57,121 nt of DNA from Clostridium sp. OF09-36 (lineage in GTDB: Bacteria; Bacillota; Clostridia; Lachnospirales; Lachnospiraceae): NCBI RefSeq assembly GCF_003481985.1, contig NZ_QUMD01000021.1, positions 1 through 57,121 on the forward strand. The letters are read 5' to 3'. Under the pieces are notes generated by a model. That model did not search any database, was not told where the DNA came from, and worked only from the letters and a program-made list of their open reading frames with translations. The number at the start of each line of letters is the position of its first letter. Within the stretch, counting starts at the first letter, position 1. Both the position numbers and the translations under genes were made by a program. Below are positions 8,004-17,093 of this stretch, piece by piece.

Positions 8004-8600
8004 GTGGCACACAAAGGGCTGAGTCCGGAAACGGTGGTGAAGGCGGCAGCAGAGCTGATCGAGCAGCAGGGCAGGGAAACATTTTCCATGCGTGCCCTGG
8101 CGGATCATCTGGGAGTAAAAACAGCGTCGCTTTATAACCATGTGGATCATATGGAGGGGCTTTTGGCGGAGGTCTGCCGGTATGGGCTGTGCCTTCAGAA
8201 GGAAGCGGAGCTGCAGGGAATCGAGGGAAAGCACGGGGAAGAGGCCGTGCGCATTCTTGCAGATACTTACCGCAGCTTCGCAAAGCAGCACAAGGAACTT
8301 TACTGGCTGATCATGAACCGGTCGGCTAAGGATCCGCAGGTGCTGGATGACGCAGCGGTCCTGTTTACGGATCCGTTAAAGCAGATGCTGCAGGATTTTC
8401 ATCTAAGGGAAGAAGAAAATATCCATTACCGCCGATTGTTCCGTGCGATCGTGCATGGATTTATCTCGCAGGAGGAGCAGGGCTTTTTTTCCCATTATCC
8501 GGTGGCGGTGGAAGAAAGCTTTCATTTTGCGATCCAATGTTTTATTGATAGTTTAAAGCAAGGGGAAGAGAGGTGCAGCACGGATGAAACCGGAAAATGA
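8004..8600 (+). CDS. TetR/AcrR-family transcriptional regulator
   Basis: 198 residues. The N-terminal helix-turn-helix is S-M-R-A-L-A-D-H-L-G-V-K-T-A-S-L-Y-N-H-V (residues about 29-48), and the remaining all-helical domain is the ligand/dimer domain with a TetR_C-like aromatic pocket. The start is GTG at 8004 with GGAGG at 7991-7995. It overlaps the MATE gene by 17 bp, so the two are translationally coupled. Inferred role: repress its own operon through the palindrome at 7915-7935 and release it when a substrate of the efflux pump binds. The inducer is unknown. Confidence 0.93.
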   Translation: MAHKGLSPETVVKAAAELIEQQGRETFSMRALADHLGVKTASLYNHVDHMEGLLAEVCRYGLCLQKEAELQGIEGKHGEEAVRILADTYRSFAKQHKELYWLIMNRSAKDPQVLDDAAVLFTDPLKQMLQDFHLREEENIHYRRLFRAIVHGFISQEEQGFFSHYPVAVEESFHFAIQCFIDSLKQGEERCSTDETGK

Positions 8601-10041
8601 ATACAATGAAAGACAGGAACAGCAGAAAACCCCGGAAACCCAGGAACGCATGAGCCTGAAAAATAAGAAAATAAAACACGGACATGCAGGGAATACAGGT
8701 GCGGAGAATAACGAATTGTTTGCCAGTATGCCGGTGGCACAGGCAATCCTGATGCTGGCGGTGCCGACGGTCGTAAGCCAGATCATTACGATCATTTATA
8801 ACATGGCAGATACGTTTTTTATCGGTCAGCTGGGAGATCCGAAGCAGGTGGCCGCAGCTACGCTGGCAATGCCGCTGTTTATGTTTATGACGGCGCTTTC
8901 CAATCTGTTTGGAGTCGGCGGTGCCAGTCTGATCTCCCGTTTTCTGGGGGCAAAGGAGCGGGATCAGGCAAGGCGCTGCAGTGCTTTTTGTATCTGGTCG
9001 GCGGCAGCAGTGTCGTTTCTTTACGGAGTTCTTGTACTGGCTGGCAGACCGGTGCTGATGCCGCTTCTTGGGGCCAATGAGGAAACCTTTCAGATGGCCT
9101 CCTCCTATCTGTTCTGGACGATCGGGCTTGGCGCACTTCCGACCGTTTTGAACCCGGCGCTGGCCCATCTGATCCGGGCAGAGGGCTATTCCAGACAGGC
9201 AAGCTTTGGTGTTGCCTTTGGCGGGATTTTGAATATGGTTCTGGACCCGCTTTTTATCTACGGTTTTCATTTGCAGATCACCGGTGCGGCAATCGCTACC
9301 CTGATCTCGAATACAACTGCGCTTTTGTATTTTGTGGGATTTATCTGGAAGATCCGCAAAAACAGCGTGCTGACCTTATCACCAAGATACTATACGTTAG
9401 GAAACCATATTCCGGCAGAGGTAGTCAGCGTGGGTTTGCCAAGCTTTCTGATTTCAATGATGGGAACGGTTTCGAACATGGTCCTGAATCATATCATTGC
9501 CGGGTATTCCAATGTGGCAGTGGCAGGCATGGGGATTGCGAAAAAGGTGAATATGCTGGCCTTTGCGGTTGCACAGGGGATTACACAGGGAACCTTGCCA
9601 CTTATCGGCTACAACTATAGCTCCGGGGACCGGAAACGTATGCTTGAGGCAATCCGGACCCTGTTTGTATTCAGCCTGGGCGTTGCCCTGTTCATTGCGG
9701 TCATGCTGTATCTGAATGCTCCAGCTGTGACCAGACTGTTTATTAATAATGAGGAAACGGTGTCATATGGATGCAGTTTTCTTCATATTATTTGTTCAGC
9801 AAGTCCGATGACGGCCATGACATTTTTTGCCCTGACTGTGTTTCAGGCCACGGGCAAAAAGAAACAGCCGATCATTTTATCCATGCTCAGAAAGGGAACA
9901 GTGGATGTACCATTTATGTTTCTGTTCAATGCTATGTTCGGAATCGGCGGTGTGGCATGGGCAACTCCGGTGGCGGAGGTGACATCGATGGTTGTCGCGG
10001 CAGTGATGGTAATTCCGTACATCAGGAAGCTGGGACGGTGA
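8584..10041 (+). CDS. MATE-family multidrug/Na+ efflux transporter
   Basis: 485 residues with 12 predicted transmembrane segments in two six-helix halves. Typical MATE motifs are P-T-V-V-S-Q-I-I-T-I-I-Y-N-M-A-D-T-F-F-I-G-Q in helix 1, and L-N-P-A-L-A-H-L-I-R-A-E-G and N-M-V-L-D-P-L-F-I at the end of the first half. A polar tail of about 40 residues precedes helix 1. Family role: cation-coupled export of amphipathic drugs and dyes across the cytoplasmic membrane. The gene starts inside the end of the TetR gene, so it is the regulated output of that repressor. No terminator is obvious immediately after it. Confidence 0.93.
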   Translation: MKPENEYNERQEQQKTPETQERMSLKNKKIKHGHAGNTGAENNELFASMPVAQAILMLAVPTVVSQIITIIYNMADTFFIGQLGDPKQVAAATLAMPLFMFMTALSNLFGVGGASLISRFLGAKERDQARRCSAFCIWSAAAVSFLYGVLVLAGRPVLMPLLGANEETFQMASSYLFWTIGLGALPTVLNPALAHLIRAEGYSRQASFGVAFGGILNMVLDPLFIYGFHLQITGAAIATLISNTTALLYFVGFIWKIRKNSVLTLSPRYYTLGNHIPAEVVSVGLPSFLISMMGTVSNMVLNHIIAGYSNVAVAGMGIAKKVNMLAFAVAQGITQGTLPLIGYNYSSGDRKRMLEAIRTLFVFSLGVALFIAVMLYLNAPAVTRLFINNEETVSYGCSFLHIICSASPMTAMTFFALTVFQATGKKKQPIILSMLRKGTVDVPFMFLFNAMFGIGGVAWATPVAEVTSMVVAAVMVIPYIRKLGR

Positions 10042-10183
10042 TGCTTAGGAATAGGGATTTTCCGTTTAGAGAATGCCTGCCTGTAAACAGAAATTCCTAT
10101 TACCTGTATGGATAGTAGGTTGATAGGCAAAACCTGCAAATTGGTAGGTAAATAGAGCGGTAAATAATTTGTTCTTCGAATTC

Positions 10184-10311
10184 TTGACAGAAAAAGAGAA
10201 ATGATGTATAAAATATACAACGATGTGTTTGAATTTGTCAGACATAATTAAAAATCGCAACAAGGAGACAATGCCGTCATGTTTCTGGAAAAGGGAGCAT
10301 GACGGTTTTTT
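10184..10311 (+). ncRNA. candidate small RNA (promoter plus terminator, no ORF)
   Basis: TTGACA (10184-10189), 17-bp spacer, TATAAA (10207-10212) would start a transcript near 10219. It would end at a strong terminator: CCGTCATG (10274-10281) / CATGACGG (10298-10305) and six T. The product of about 92 nt has no credible coding sequence and precedes a separate livJ promoter. It could be a small RNA or a leader transcript. The rest of 10042-10591 holds a small GGACATG/CATGTC hairpin near 10370 and nothing else recognisable. Confidence 0.5.
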
Positions 10312-10503
10312 CCTACATCGGAAAGGGAAAAGGAGGAGCCGTGATTGATGAGGAGGAGCCCGGATCTTAATGGACATGATCCACCATGTCTCAAAATGAC
10401 ACATACATCTGAAACTGCTTTGTGATAATGCTATAAATCATGCAAATAAAACAAATGAAAACAAGGCAGAAACCACGAAGCTGAACAGAATGCACAAATA
10501 CAA

Positions 10504-10532
10504 TTGACATTTTAATGATAAAATTGTAAAAT
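10504..10532 (+). promoter_or_regulatory. livJ promoter
   Basis: TTGACA (10504-10509), 17-bp spacer, extended -10 TG-TAAAAT (TG 10525-10526, hexamer 10527-10532). The predicted start is about 50 nt before the livJ ATG. Confidence 0.75.
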
Positions 10533-10591
10533 TAAAACATCGAAAACGAAAATTTGGACAACGTGATCCATAAAATAAGGAGGAACAAAGT

Positions 10592-11817
10592 ATGAAGAAA
10601 AGAAATCTTGCACTCTCACTGACACTCGCGGCAGCTATGGCGCTGACAACAGCCTGCTCCGGCGGTTCACAGAGCAGCAGCACCCCGGAAACCACTGCAG
10701 CACAGAAGGATGCAGCAGCCGATACTTCTGCAGCAGCAGAGGGCGGCAGCAGTGATCTGGATACTTCCAACCCGATCACCATTGCAGTCGCAGCACCGAT
10801 GACTGGAGATAACTCTGAGTATGGTATCGGCTTCGCAAACGCAGCAAAGCTTATGGCCCAGAAGTGGAACGATAACGGCGGATGCTTGGCAGAGAGGTTC
10901 AGATCGTAGAGTACGACGATAAGAACACCTCAGAGGAAGCAACCACCATCGCACAGAAGATCGTATCTGACAAAGATAACATCGCAGGTGTGATCGGACA
11001 TTTTGCTTCCGGCGTATGTATGACAGCAGCTCCGATCTATCAGGAGAACGGCGTGATCGAAATTTCCCCGTCCTCTTCCCATCCGGATTATTCCTCTATC
11101 GGTGATTATATTTTCAGAAACAACACCGTTATTTCTAAAGAGGGTGGTGCGAGTGTTGACATTGCAGTGAATGACCTTGGAAAGAAAAATATTGGTATCA
11201 TTTCCATTATGACTGACTGGGGAACCAATACCTCCAAGATCATTAACGACATCATTGATGGTATGAGTGATAAGGGTGTTAAGGTTGTAGCTCACGAGGA
11301 AGTTATGGAGGGTTCTGATGACTACTCCGCAGCAATCGCAAAGCTGAACGAAGCTGGCGCAGAGGCAGTTATCTGCTGTGGTATGTACAACCTGGTAGCA
11401 CCGGTTGCAAAGCAGTACAAGCAGGTTAACCCGGATGTTACTATCATTGCATTCTCCAACGCTTACAGCCAGCAGCTTCTTGAGCTGGGTGGAAGCGCAG
11501 TAAACGGCGTATGCTTCCCGGTTATCTTCTTCGCAGATTCCGATGATCCTGAGATCCAGGCATATGTAAAACAGTACACCGATGTTTACGGCAGCGCACC
11601 GTCTGCACTGACCTCTCAGGCATACGATTCCGTAGGTATGCTGCTTACCGCAATCGAGGATGCAGGAACTACTGAGTCTGCTAAAGTAAAAGACGCACTT
11701 TACAATGTTGATTATCCGGGCGTTACCGGTCAGACCAAGTTTGACTCCAACGGTGATGTAGATAAGGAATTCGTAAAAGTAACCATCGAAGATGGCAAAT
11801 TCGTAAAAATGAAATAA
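10592..11817 (+). CDS. livJ: branched-chain amino acid-type ABC substrate-binding lipoprotein (frameshifted)
   Basis: Restored length 408 residues. It begins with a lipoprotein signal ending L-T-T-A-C (lipid-anchored Cys), then a Ser/Thr/Ala linker, then a type I periplasmic-binding fold (I-T-I-A-V-A-A-P-M-T-G, later G-V-I-G-H-F-A-S-G-V and I-E-I-S-P-S-S-S-H-P). One frame runs 10592-10909; the rest continues in another frame from about 10882. Restoring one A at 10882 (GGA-ATG) rejoins N-G-G-M-L-G-R-E-V-Q. It heads a liv operon and delivers substrate to LivHMG-F. The family binds Leu/Ile/Val but also urea, amides and short acids, so the ligand here is open. An AAGGAGG-type site precedes the ATG. 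Confidence 0.88.
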
Positions 11818-11849
11818 ACGAAAGCGACAATTCATGTAAGTACATCTAA

Positions 11850-11879
11850 GGGAGCCGGAAAGCGTGCTTTCCGGCTCCC
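11850..11879 (+). other. 13-bp intergenic hairpin between livJ and livH
   Basis: Perfect stem GGGAGCCGGAAAG (11850-11862) / CTTTCCGGCTCCC (11867-11879) with loop CGTG and no T-run. It probably protects the livJ 3' end or partially terminates, giving more binding protein than permease, as in many ABC operons. Confidence 0.7.
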
Positions 11880-11901
11880 GGTATCTTTGAAAGGAGCCAC
11901 A

Positions 11902-12780
11902 ATGCTTGCTCAACAGGTTTTTAATGGTTTAGCCCTGGGAATGGGATATGCGTTAATAGCAGTCGGCTATTCGCTCATATTCGGAATCCTTCGACTGGTC
12001 AATTTCTCACATGGTTCCATTTACGCGTTCGGCGCGGAAATTGCAATGGTATTCATTGTTAGCATGAAATTCGGCATTGTACCAGGGATTCTCTTAAGTA
12101 TGTTAGTAACTGGTGTGTTGGGAATCATGATTGATAAGATCGCACTGGAACCTCTTCGTAAAAAAGGCTCACCGCCTATCGCATCTCTGATTACCACGAT
12201 CGGTATTTCCAACATTATCACAAATCTCCTGATTGTTTTTATCGGTTCAGAAAAAAGAAACTTCCCGAACATTTTTGGTTACGGCATGATCAAGCTTGGC
12301 AAAGTTTCCATTACTCTGACCCAGGTTATGATGTGTGTGGTTTCTGTTGTTTTGATGCTGATTCTGGTATTTATCGTATTTAAAACCAAGATTGGTCTGG
12401 CTATGAGAGCCAGTCAGCAGAATGCAAAAGCAGCAAAGATGATGGGAATCGATGTAAACTTTGTTATCAGCTTTACATTCTTCCTCGCAGGTGTATCTGC
12501 AACTCTTGCAGGCGCTCTGGTTGGAGGTTATTATGAGATCGTTTACCCGAATATGGGATTTATGGCCGGCTTAAAGGCATTCGCGGCTGCAGTTCTTGGA
12601 GGTATCGGAAGCCTGCCGGGTGCAATCCTTGGCGGTCTGATCATCGGTGTTTCTGAGTGTATGGCAGTTACCTTCTTTGGTTCTACCTACCGCGACTCTG
12701 TAGCATTTATCATTTTGATCCTGGTGCTGATCATTCGTCCGAACGGTCTGTTCGGTAAGAAGGGTATCACTAAGGTATAA
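11902..12780 (+). CDS. livH: branched-chain amino acid-type ABC permease LivH
   Basis: 292 residues, about eight hydrophobic helices. It opens with Q-Q-V-F-N-G-L-A-L-G-M-G-Y-A-L-I-A-V-G, and has G-I-L-R-L-V-N-F-S-H-G in the second helix and the conserved late A-F-A-A-A-V-L-G-G-I-G-S-L-P-G-A loop that contacts the ATPases. All are standard LivH marks. I use the ATG at 11902, with AAGGAG at 11891-11896. It follows livJ after the hairpin and precedes livM by 29 bp. It forms the membrane channel as a heterodimer with LivM. Confidence 0.95.
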   Translation: MLAQQVFNGLALGMGYALIAVGYSLIFGILRLVNFSHGSIYAFGAEIAMVFIVSMKFGIVPGILLSMLVTGVLGIMIDKIALEPLRKKGSPPIASLITTIGISNIITNLLIVFIGSEKRNFPNIFGYGMIKLGKVSITLTQVMMCVVSVVLMLILVFIVFKTKIGLAMRASQQNAKAAKMMGIDVNFVISFTFFLAGVSATLAGALVGGYYEIVYPNMGFMAGLKAFAAAVLGGIGSLPGAILGGLIIGVSECMAVTFFGSTYRDSVAFIILILVLIIRPNGLFGKKGITKV

Positions 12781-12809
12781 GACACAGTGACGAAACTTGG
12801 AGGATAGAG

Positions 12810-13834
12810 ATGAAAAAAGATAATAAAACAATGCTTTCTTCGTTTGAACAGTTTACTTCGAAGAATGCAAAGATCCTTTGGGGAGTTCTGGCTGTCATTC
12901 TTATTGCGCTGCCGTTTGTGGTAAAGAACCAGTATTTTCTGACTGTTGTTGCGAAAATCGGATGCTATGCCATCCTGGGACTTGGATTGAATATCCTGAC
13001 TGGATATACCGGCCTGGTTTCTCTGGGACATGCAGGCTTTGTTGCAATCGGTGCTTATACGGCCTCTCTTCTGGCTGTAACGTTGGGCTGGTCATTCTTC
13101 CCGGCTATGCTGGCAGGTATGCTGCTGGCCGCAGTGATCGGTGTATTAGTCGGACTGCCTACCTTACGTGTAACCGGAACGTACCTTTCTATTATCACCC
13201 TGGGATTTGGTGAGATCGTCAAGATGGTTCTGATGAACTGGCAGAGTGTAACGAATGGTACACTTGGTGTTAAAAATATCCCGAAGCCGCAGATTTTCGG
13301 TATTAAGCTTACGGTGGCAAACAATGGTATGTATTTCCTGATTCTGATCATGATCGTGCTGATCTCCCTGTTCTGTAAGGCACTGATCCAGTCTAAGACC
13401 GGAAGAGCGCTCAGAGCGATCAAGACAGATGAAATGGCCAGCACCATGATGGGAATCAATATCACAAAATACAAGATCCTGGCATTTGTTGTTTCTGCCA
13501 TGATCTGTGCACTGGGCGGAGCATTGTATTCTTCCCTGATCGGTTACATCGATCCGAATACATTTAACTTTGATGTTTCACCCTGATTTTAAGTATCGTT
13601 ATTTTAGGCGGCATGGGAACTCTCAGAGGCATGTACGTAGGAGCAATCGTTCTGGTTGCTTTCCCGGAGGTTTCCAGAAGCCTTATGAAATACCGCTTCG
13701 TTCTTTATGGTGTTATCTTAGTCCTGATGATGCGTTTCCGTCCGGAAGGATTGCTGGGCTGGAAATCTTCCTTACCTTATAAATTATCCAAAAAGGTTCA
13801 GGCGAAGATAAACGGAGAAGAGGCAAACGCGTAA
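12810..13834 (+). CDS. livM: branched-chain amino acid-type ABC permease LivM (frameshifted)
   Basis: Restored length 341 residues. The first part (12810-13586) holds the LivM signature Y-A-I-L-G-L-G-L-N-I-L-T-G-Y-T-G-L-V-S-L-G-H-A-G-F and the P-T-L-R-V-T-G-T-Y-L-S-I loop. Then the frame is lost at 13580-13583 and resumes as L-I-L-S-I-V-I-L-G-G-M-G-T-L-R-G in another frame, ending at 13834. One base restored in TCA-CCC-TGA (for example TCA-ACC-CTG) repairs the gene. It is the membrane partner of LivH. Confidence 0.88.
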
Positions 13835-13864
13835 AAGAACGAGTTGGTAACGGATGGAGGCACA

Positions 13865-14653
13865 ATGGCTAGAGAAGATTTGTTATTAGAGGTCAATGGA
13901 ATAACGAAACGATTCGGCGGCATTGTTGCGGTGGAAAATGTAAGCTTCAAGGTTCACGAGGGTGAAGTCATCAGTATTATCGGACCGAACGGAGCAGGAA
14001 AAACGACCGTATTCAACATGCTGACCGGAGTTTATAAAGTTGATGAGGGCACGATCAAATTCAAGGGTGAGGAAATCCAGAGCATTAACCCGAGAGATAT
14101 TGTAAAAAAAGGTATTTCCAGAACATTCCAGAACATTCGCCTTTTCTCGGATATGAGAGTAATCGAAAATGTACTGGTAGGTGCACATATCAAAACAAAG
14201 TACGACCTGGCTTCTTCCATTTTCAGAACAAAGAAATTCAGAGAAGAGGAAGATGCAATTACCTATGATGCGCTGAAGGTTCTGAAGGAAGTAGGGCTTT
14301 ACGACAGAAAAGATGATTATGCATCGAACCTGCCTTATGGTGATCAGAGAAAGCTGGAAATCGCCCGTGCGATCGCTACCGGCGCAAAGCTGATCTTGTT
14401 AGATGAGCCGGCAGCAGGCATGAACCCGCAGGAGTCCCACGAATTGATGGAATTCATTAGACTTTTGAAAAAGCAGGGTTACACTGTTCTTATGATCGAG
14501 CATGATATGAGTGTAGTTATGAATATTTCAGACCGTATTTATGTAATCGACCATGGAAAACCGATCGCGGAAGGACTTCCGGAAGAGATCGCAAAGAATC
14601 AGAAGGTTATCGACGTATATCTGGGAGGTTCGAATAATGCTGCTAAAAATTGA
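13865..14653 (+). CDS. livG: branched-chain amino acid-type ABC ATPase LivG
   Basis: 262 residues. Walker A G-P-N-G-A-G-K-T-T, Q-loop in F-Q-N-I-R-L-F, signature L-P-Y-G-D-Q-R-K-L-E-I-A-R-A (the LivG variant of LSGGQ), Walker B L-I-L-L-D-E-P-A-A-G-M-N, H-loop M-I-E-H-D-M. It pairs with LivF to power the transporter. GGAGG at 13856-13860 supports the ATG at 13865, although spacing is short. A TTG at 13844 is an alternative start. It overlaps livF by 17 bp. Confidence 0.95.
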   Translation: MAREDLLLEVNGITKRFGGIVAVENVSFKVHEGEVISIIGPNGAGKTTVFNMLTGVYKVDEGTIKFKGEEIQSINPRDIVKKGISRTFQNIRLFSDMRVIENVLVGAHIKTKYDLASSIFRTKKFREEEDAITYDALKVLKEVGLYDRKDDYASNLPYGDQRKLEIARAIATGAKLILLDEPAAGMNPQESHELMEFIRLLKKQGYTVLMIEHDMSVVMNISDRIYVIDHGKPIAEGLPEEIAKNQKVIDVYLGGSNNAAKN

Positions 14654-15347
14654 GGATCTGCACACCAACTACGGCGCGATCCACGCCTTAAAGGGAATCA
14701 GCCTGGAAGTAAATGAGGGAGAGATCGTCTGCCTGATCGGCAGTAACGGCGCCGGAAAAACAACGCTTGTAAATTCTATCGTTGGCATCGTAAAATCGAG
14801 CAGCGGTACGATTACATTTGATGGAAAAGATATTACGCATGTACCTGCACATGCAATGACAAAAGAAGGAATCGGTATTTCTCCAGAGGGACGTGAGGTG
14901 TTCCCAGAGCTTACCGTAGAAGAAAACCTGCGTATTGGTGCATTTGTTGTAAAAGACGAGAACAAGATTAAAGAATCCTACGAAAGGGTTTATGAATTAT
15001 TCCCGCGTCTGAAAGAACGTATCACGCAGCAGGCCGGTACCTTATCTGGTGGTGAGCAGCAGATGCTGGCTGTAGGACGGGCGCTGATGTCAAACCCGAA
15101 GATGATCCTGCTTGACGAGCCGTCATTAGGACTTGCTCCGAACTTCGTAGAGATGATCTTCGGCATGATCGAAAAGATCAACAAACAGGGGGTTACGGTT
15201 CTTCTGATCGAACAGAACGCAAATATGGCGCTTCAGGTTTCGCAGAGAGCCTATGTATTGGAGAATGGTCTCGTAAGTATGTCTGGCAAAGCCAGTGACA
15301 TTGCAAACAATCCGATGGTAAAGAAAGCTTATCTCGGTATGGCATAA
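14637..15347 (+). CDS. livF: branched-chain amino acid-type ABC ATPase LivF
   Basis: 236 residues. Walker A G-S-N-G-A-G-K-T-T, signature L-S-G-G-E-Q-Q-M-L-A-V-G-R-A, Walker B M-I-L-L-D-E-P-S-L-G-L-A-P (LivF hallmark), H-loop replaced by L-I-E-Q-N-A-N as usual in LivF. The start at 14637 has GGGAGG upstream and lies inside the end of livG. dhaK follows 21 bp later without a terminator, so transporter and Dha-kinase genes are probably co-transcribed. Confidence 0.95.
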   Translation: MLLKIEDLHTNYGAIHALKGISLEVNEGEIVCLIGSNGAGKTTLVNSIVGIVKSSSGTITFDGKDITHVPAHAMTKEGIGISPEGREVFPELTVEENLRIGAFVVKDENKIKESYERVYELFPRLKERITQQAGTLSGGEQQMLAVGRALMSNPKMILLDEPSLGLAPNFVEMIFGMIEKINKQGVTVLLIEQNANMALQVSQRAYVLENGLVSMSGKASDIANNPMVKKAYLGMA

Positions 15348-15368
15348 AACTATGAAAGGATGTATGTT

Positions 15369-16358
15369 ATGAAAAAGATTATCAACAATCCGACTGATGT
15401 AGTAAGTGAGGCACTGATGGGAATGCAGGCAGCTTATCCGGATAAGCTGGTTTACACTCCGAAGATGGAGGTCATCAGCAGAAAAGAGAAAAAGACGGAT
15501 AAGGTGGCAGTGATCTCCGGTGGCGGAGCTGGTCATGAGCCGCTGCACGCAGGCTTTGTCGGAAAAGGTATGCTGGATGCAGCAATTTCCGGAAATGTAT
15601 TCTCTTCTCCGAGCCCGGACCGTATCGGCAGTGCCATTGAGCAGGTTTCCTGCGGAAAAGGCGTACTGATGGTAATCAAAAACTACTCCGGTGATATTAT
15701 GAACTTTGGCCTTTCTGCAGATCTTGCAGAGATGGACGATATTGAGGTTGCCCAGGTTATCGTAAAGGATGATGTTGCAGTTCCGGACAGAGAAGAGGGA
15801 ACAGGCAGAAGAGGTATCGCAGGAACCGTCTTTGTACATAAGATCGCAGGTGCAAAGGCAGAGCAGGGGGCAAGCCTCGCAGAGGTAAAGGCAGCAGCAG
15901 AAAAGGCAGTCCGCAATATCCGTACCATGGGTGTTGCCATGACACCGTGCATTCTTCCGGCAGTTGGAAAGCCTGGTTTTCAGATCGCAGACGACGAGAT
16001 CGAGATCGGCATGGGAATCCATGGTGAGCAGGGCGTTGAGACTACCAAGATCAAGAGCGCAAAGGAAATCGCAGAGATTCTGGTAGGACGCATTCTGGAT
16101 GATTATGATTATTCCGGCAGCGAAGTTGCAGTTCTGGTAAATGGCCTTGGCGGTACCCCGTTAATGGAGCTTTACATCCTGAATCTGGAGGTACAGAAGA
16201 TCCTGGAGGAAAAGGGCATTAAGGCATACCGCACTTTTGTAGGAAACTACTGCACTTCGATCGACATGACCGGTGCTTCTGTTACCCTGATGAAGCTGGA
16301 TGATGAATTAAAAGAACTGCTGGATGCTCCGTGTGACACTCCGGCACTGAAAATCTGA
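15369..16358 (+). CDS. dhaK: dihydroxyacetone kinase subunit DhaK
   Basis: 329 residues. The DhaK fold is shown by V-I-S-G-G-G-A-G-H-E-P-L-H-A-G-F-V-G (substrate-site loop) and by G-M-G-I-H-G-E, whose His is residue 218, the same number as the E. coli His that covalently binds the ketose as a hemiaminal. It binds dihydroxyacetone or a related short ketose for phosphorylation by its partner DhaL. AAAGGA at 15355-15360 supports the ATG at 15369. It lies between livF and dhaL in one apparent operon. No DhaM phosphotransferase gene is nearby, so the phosphate donor is unclear and the true substrate may differ. Confidence 0.93.
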   Translation: MKKIINNPTDVVSEALMGMQAAYPDKLVYTPKMEVISRKEKKTDKVAVISGGGAGHEPLHAGFVGKGMLDAAISGNVFSSPSPDRIGSAIEQVSCGKGVLMVIKNYSGDIMNFGLSADLAEMDDIEVAQVIVKDDVAVPDREEGTGRRGIAGTVFVHKIAGAKAEQGASLAEVKAAAEKAVRNIRTMGVAMTPCILPAVGKPGFQIADDEIEIGMGIHGEQGVETTKIKSAKEIAEILVGRILDDYDYSGSEVAVLVNGLGGTPLMELYILNLEVQKILEEKGIKAYRTFVGNYCTSIDMTGASVTLMKLDDELKELLDAPCDTPALKI

Positions 16359-16373
16359 AGGAGGGAATAAACG

Positions 16374-17024
16374 ATGAGCTTTACTTTAACCGCAAAGGAT
16401 TACGCAGAATATATCAAGCTGGCCTATGAGCTGATCCATTCCAAAGGTGACTATATCACAGAGCTGGACAGTGTGACCGGTGATGGTGATCACTGGACCA
16501 ACATCAATATGGGCTTTGAGAATCTTGTAAAAAATGTTGATCGTCTGGAAACCATGGAGCTTTCTGATGAGTTCAAAGAGATCGGTAAGATTATGATGTC
16601 TGTAATCGGCGGATCTTCAGGCGTATTATACGGAAGTGCTTACATTGCTGCAGCAAAGGCGTTAAAGGGAATTGAGGTTCTTCATGATGCAGAGCTGTGC
16701 ACTGTATTGAAGGCAATGCTGGATGCCATCGTAGCGAGAGGTCAGGCCAAGGAAGGCTACAAGACCATGATCGATTCCCTGGCACCTGCAGTTAAGAAGT
16801 ATGAAGAGTGCCTGGCAAACGGAACCCCGTCTGCAGAGTTATGTGATCTGGTTAAGAAGGCTGCAGAGGACGGCGCAGAGAATACCAAGAACATGGAAGC
16901 AATCAGAGGACGTGCAAGCTATCAGGCAAACCGTGGCCTTGGACATCTGGATCCGGGTGCTGTTACCATGTCTTACCAGATCGCTACCCTGATGGATTAC
17001 GCAGCAGGTAAAATTACCGAATAA
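16374..17024 (+). CDS. dhaL: dihydroxyacetone kinase subunit DhaL
   Basis: 216 residues, usual length, all-helical. The Mg/ADP site motif reads L-D-x-V-T-G-D-G-D-H-W: the acidic residues are kept, but the Gly normally after His is Trp. Other landmarks are S-V-I-G-G-S-S-G-V-L-Y-G-S and the late A-N-R-G-L-G-H-L-D-P-G-A (normally R-S-x-G-x-x-D-P-G-A). It transfers phosphate to the ketose on DhaK. In E. coli, DhaL-ADP is phosphorylated by DhaM and also activates DhaR. Here a DhaR-like regulator is encoded just downstream. AGGAGGG precedes the ATG. Confidence 0.92.
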   Translation: MSFTLTAKDYAEYIKLAYELIHSKGDYITELDSVTGDGDHWTNINMGFENLVKNVDRLETMELSDEFKEIGKIMMSVIGGSSGVLYGSAYIAAAKALKGIEVLHDAELCTVLKAMLDAIVARGQAKEGYKTMIDSLAPAVKKYEECLANGTPSAELCDLVKKAAEDGAENTKNMEAIRGRASYQANRGLGHLDPGAVTMSYQIATLMDYAAGKITE

Positions 17025-17093
17025 CTGTTATTGGGACAACTGTAAGAAGCCAGGCAGTTACATATTAAGTGATATGAAGGAGTCGCAACGAAT

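Noticed and set aside
8542..9270. 242-residue minus-strand frame opposite the MATE gene
   Set aside because: Lys/Arg/His-rich nonsense composition opposite a strong transporter gene.
10930..11913. 327-residue minus-strand frame opposite livJ
   Set aside because: Antisense shadow: Cys-rich and of no known family, while the plus strand encodes a clear binding protein.
15126..16022. 298-residue minus-strand frame opposite livF/dhaK
   Set aside because: Shadow of two well-supported genes; no motif.
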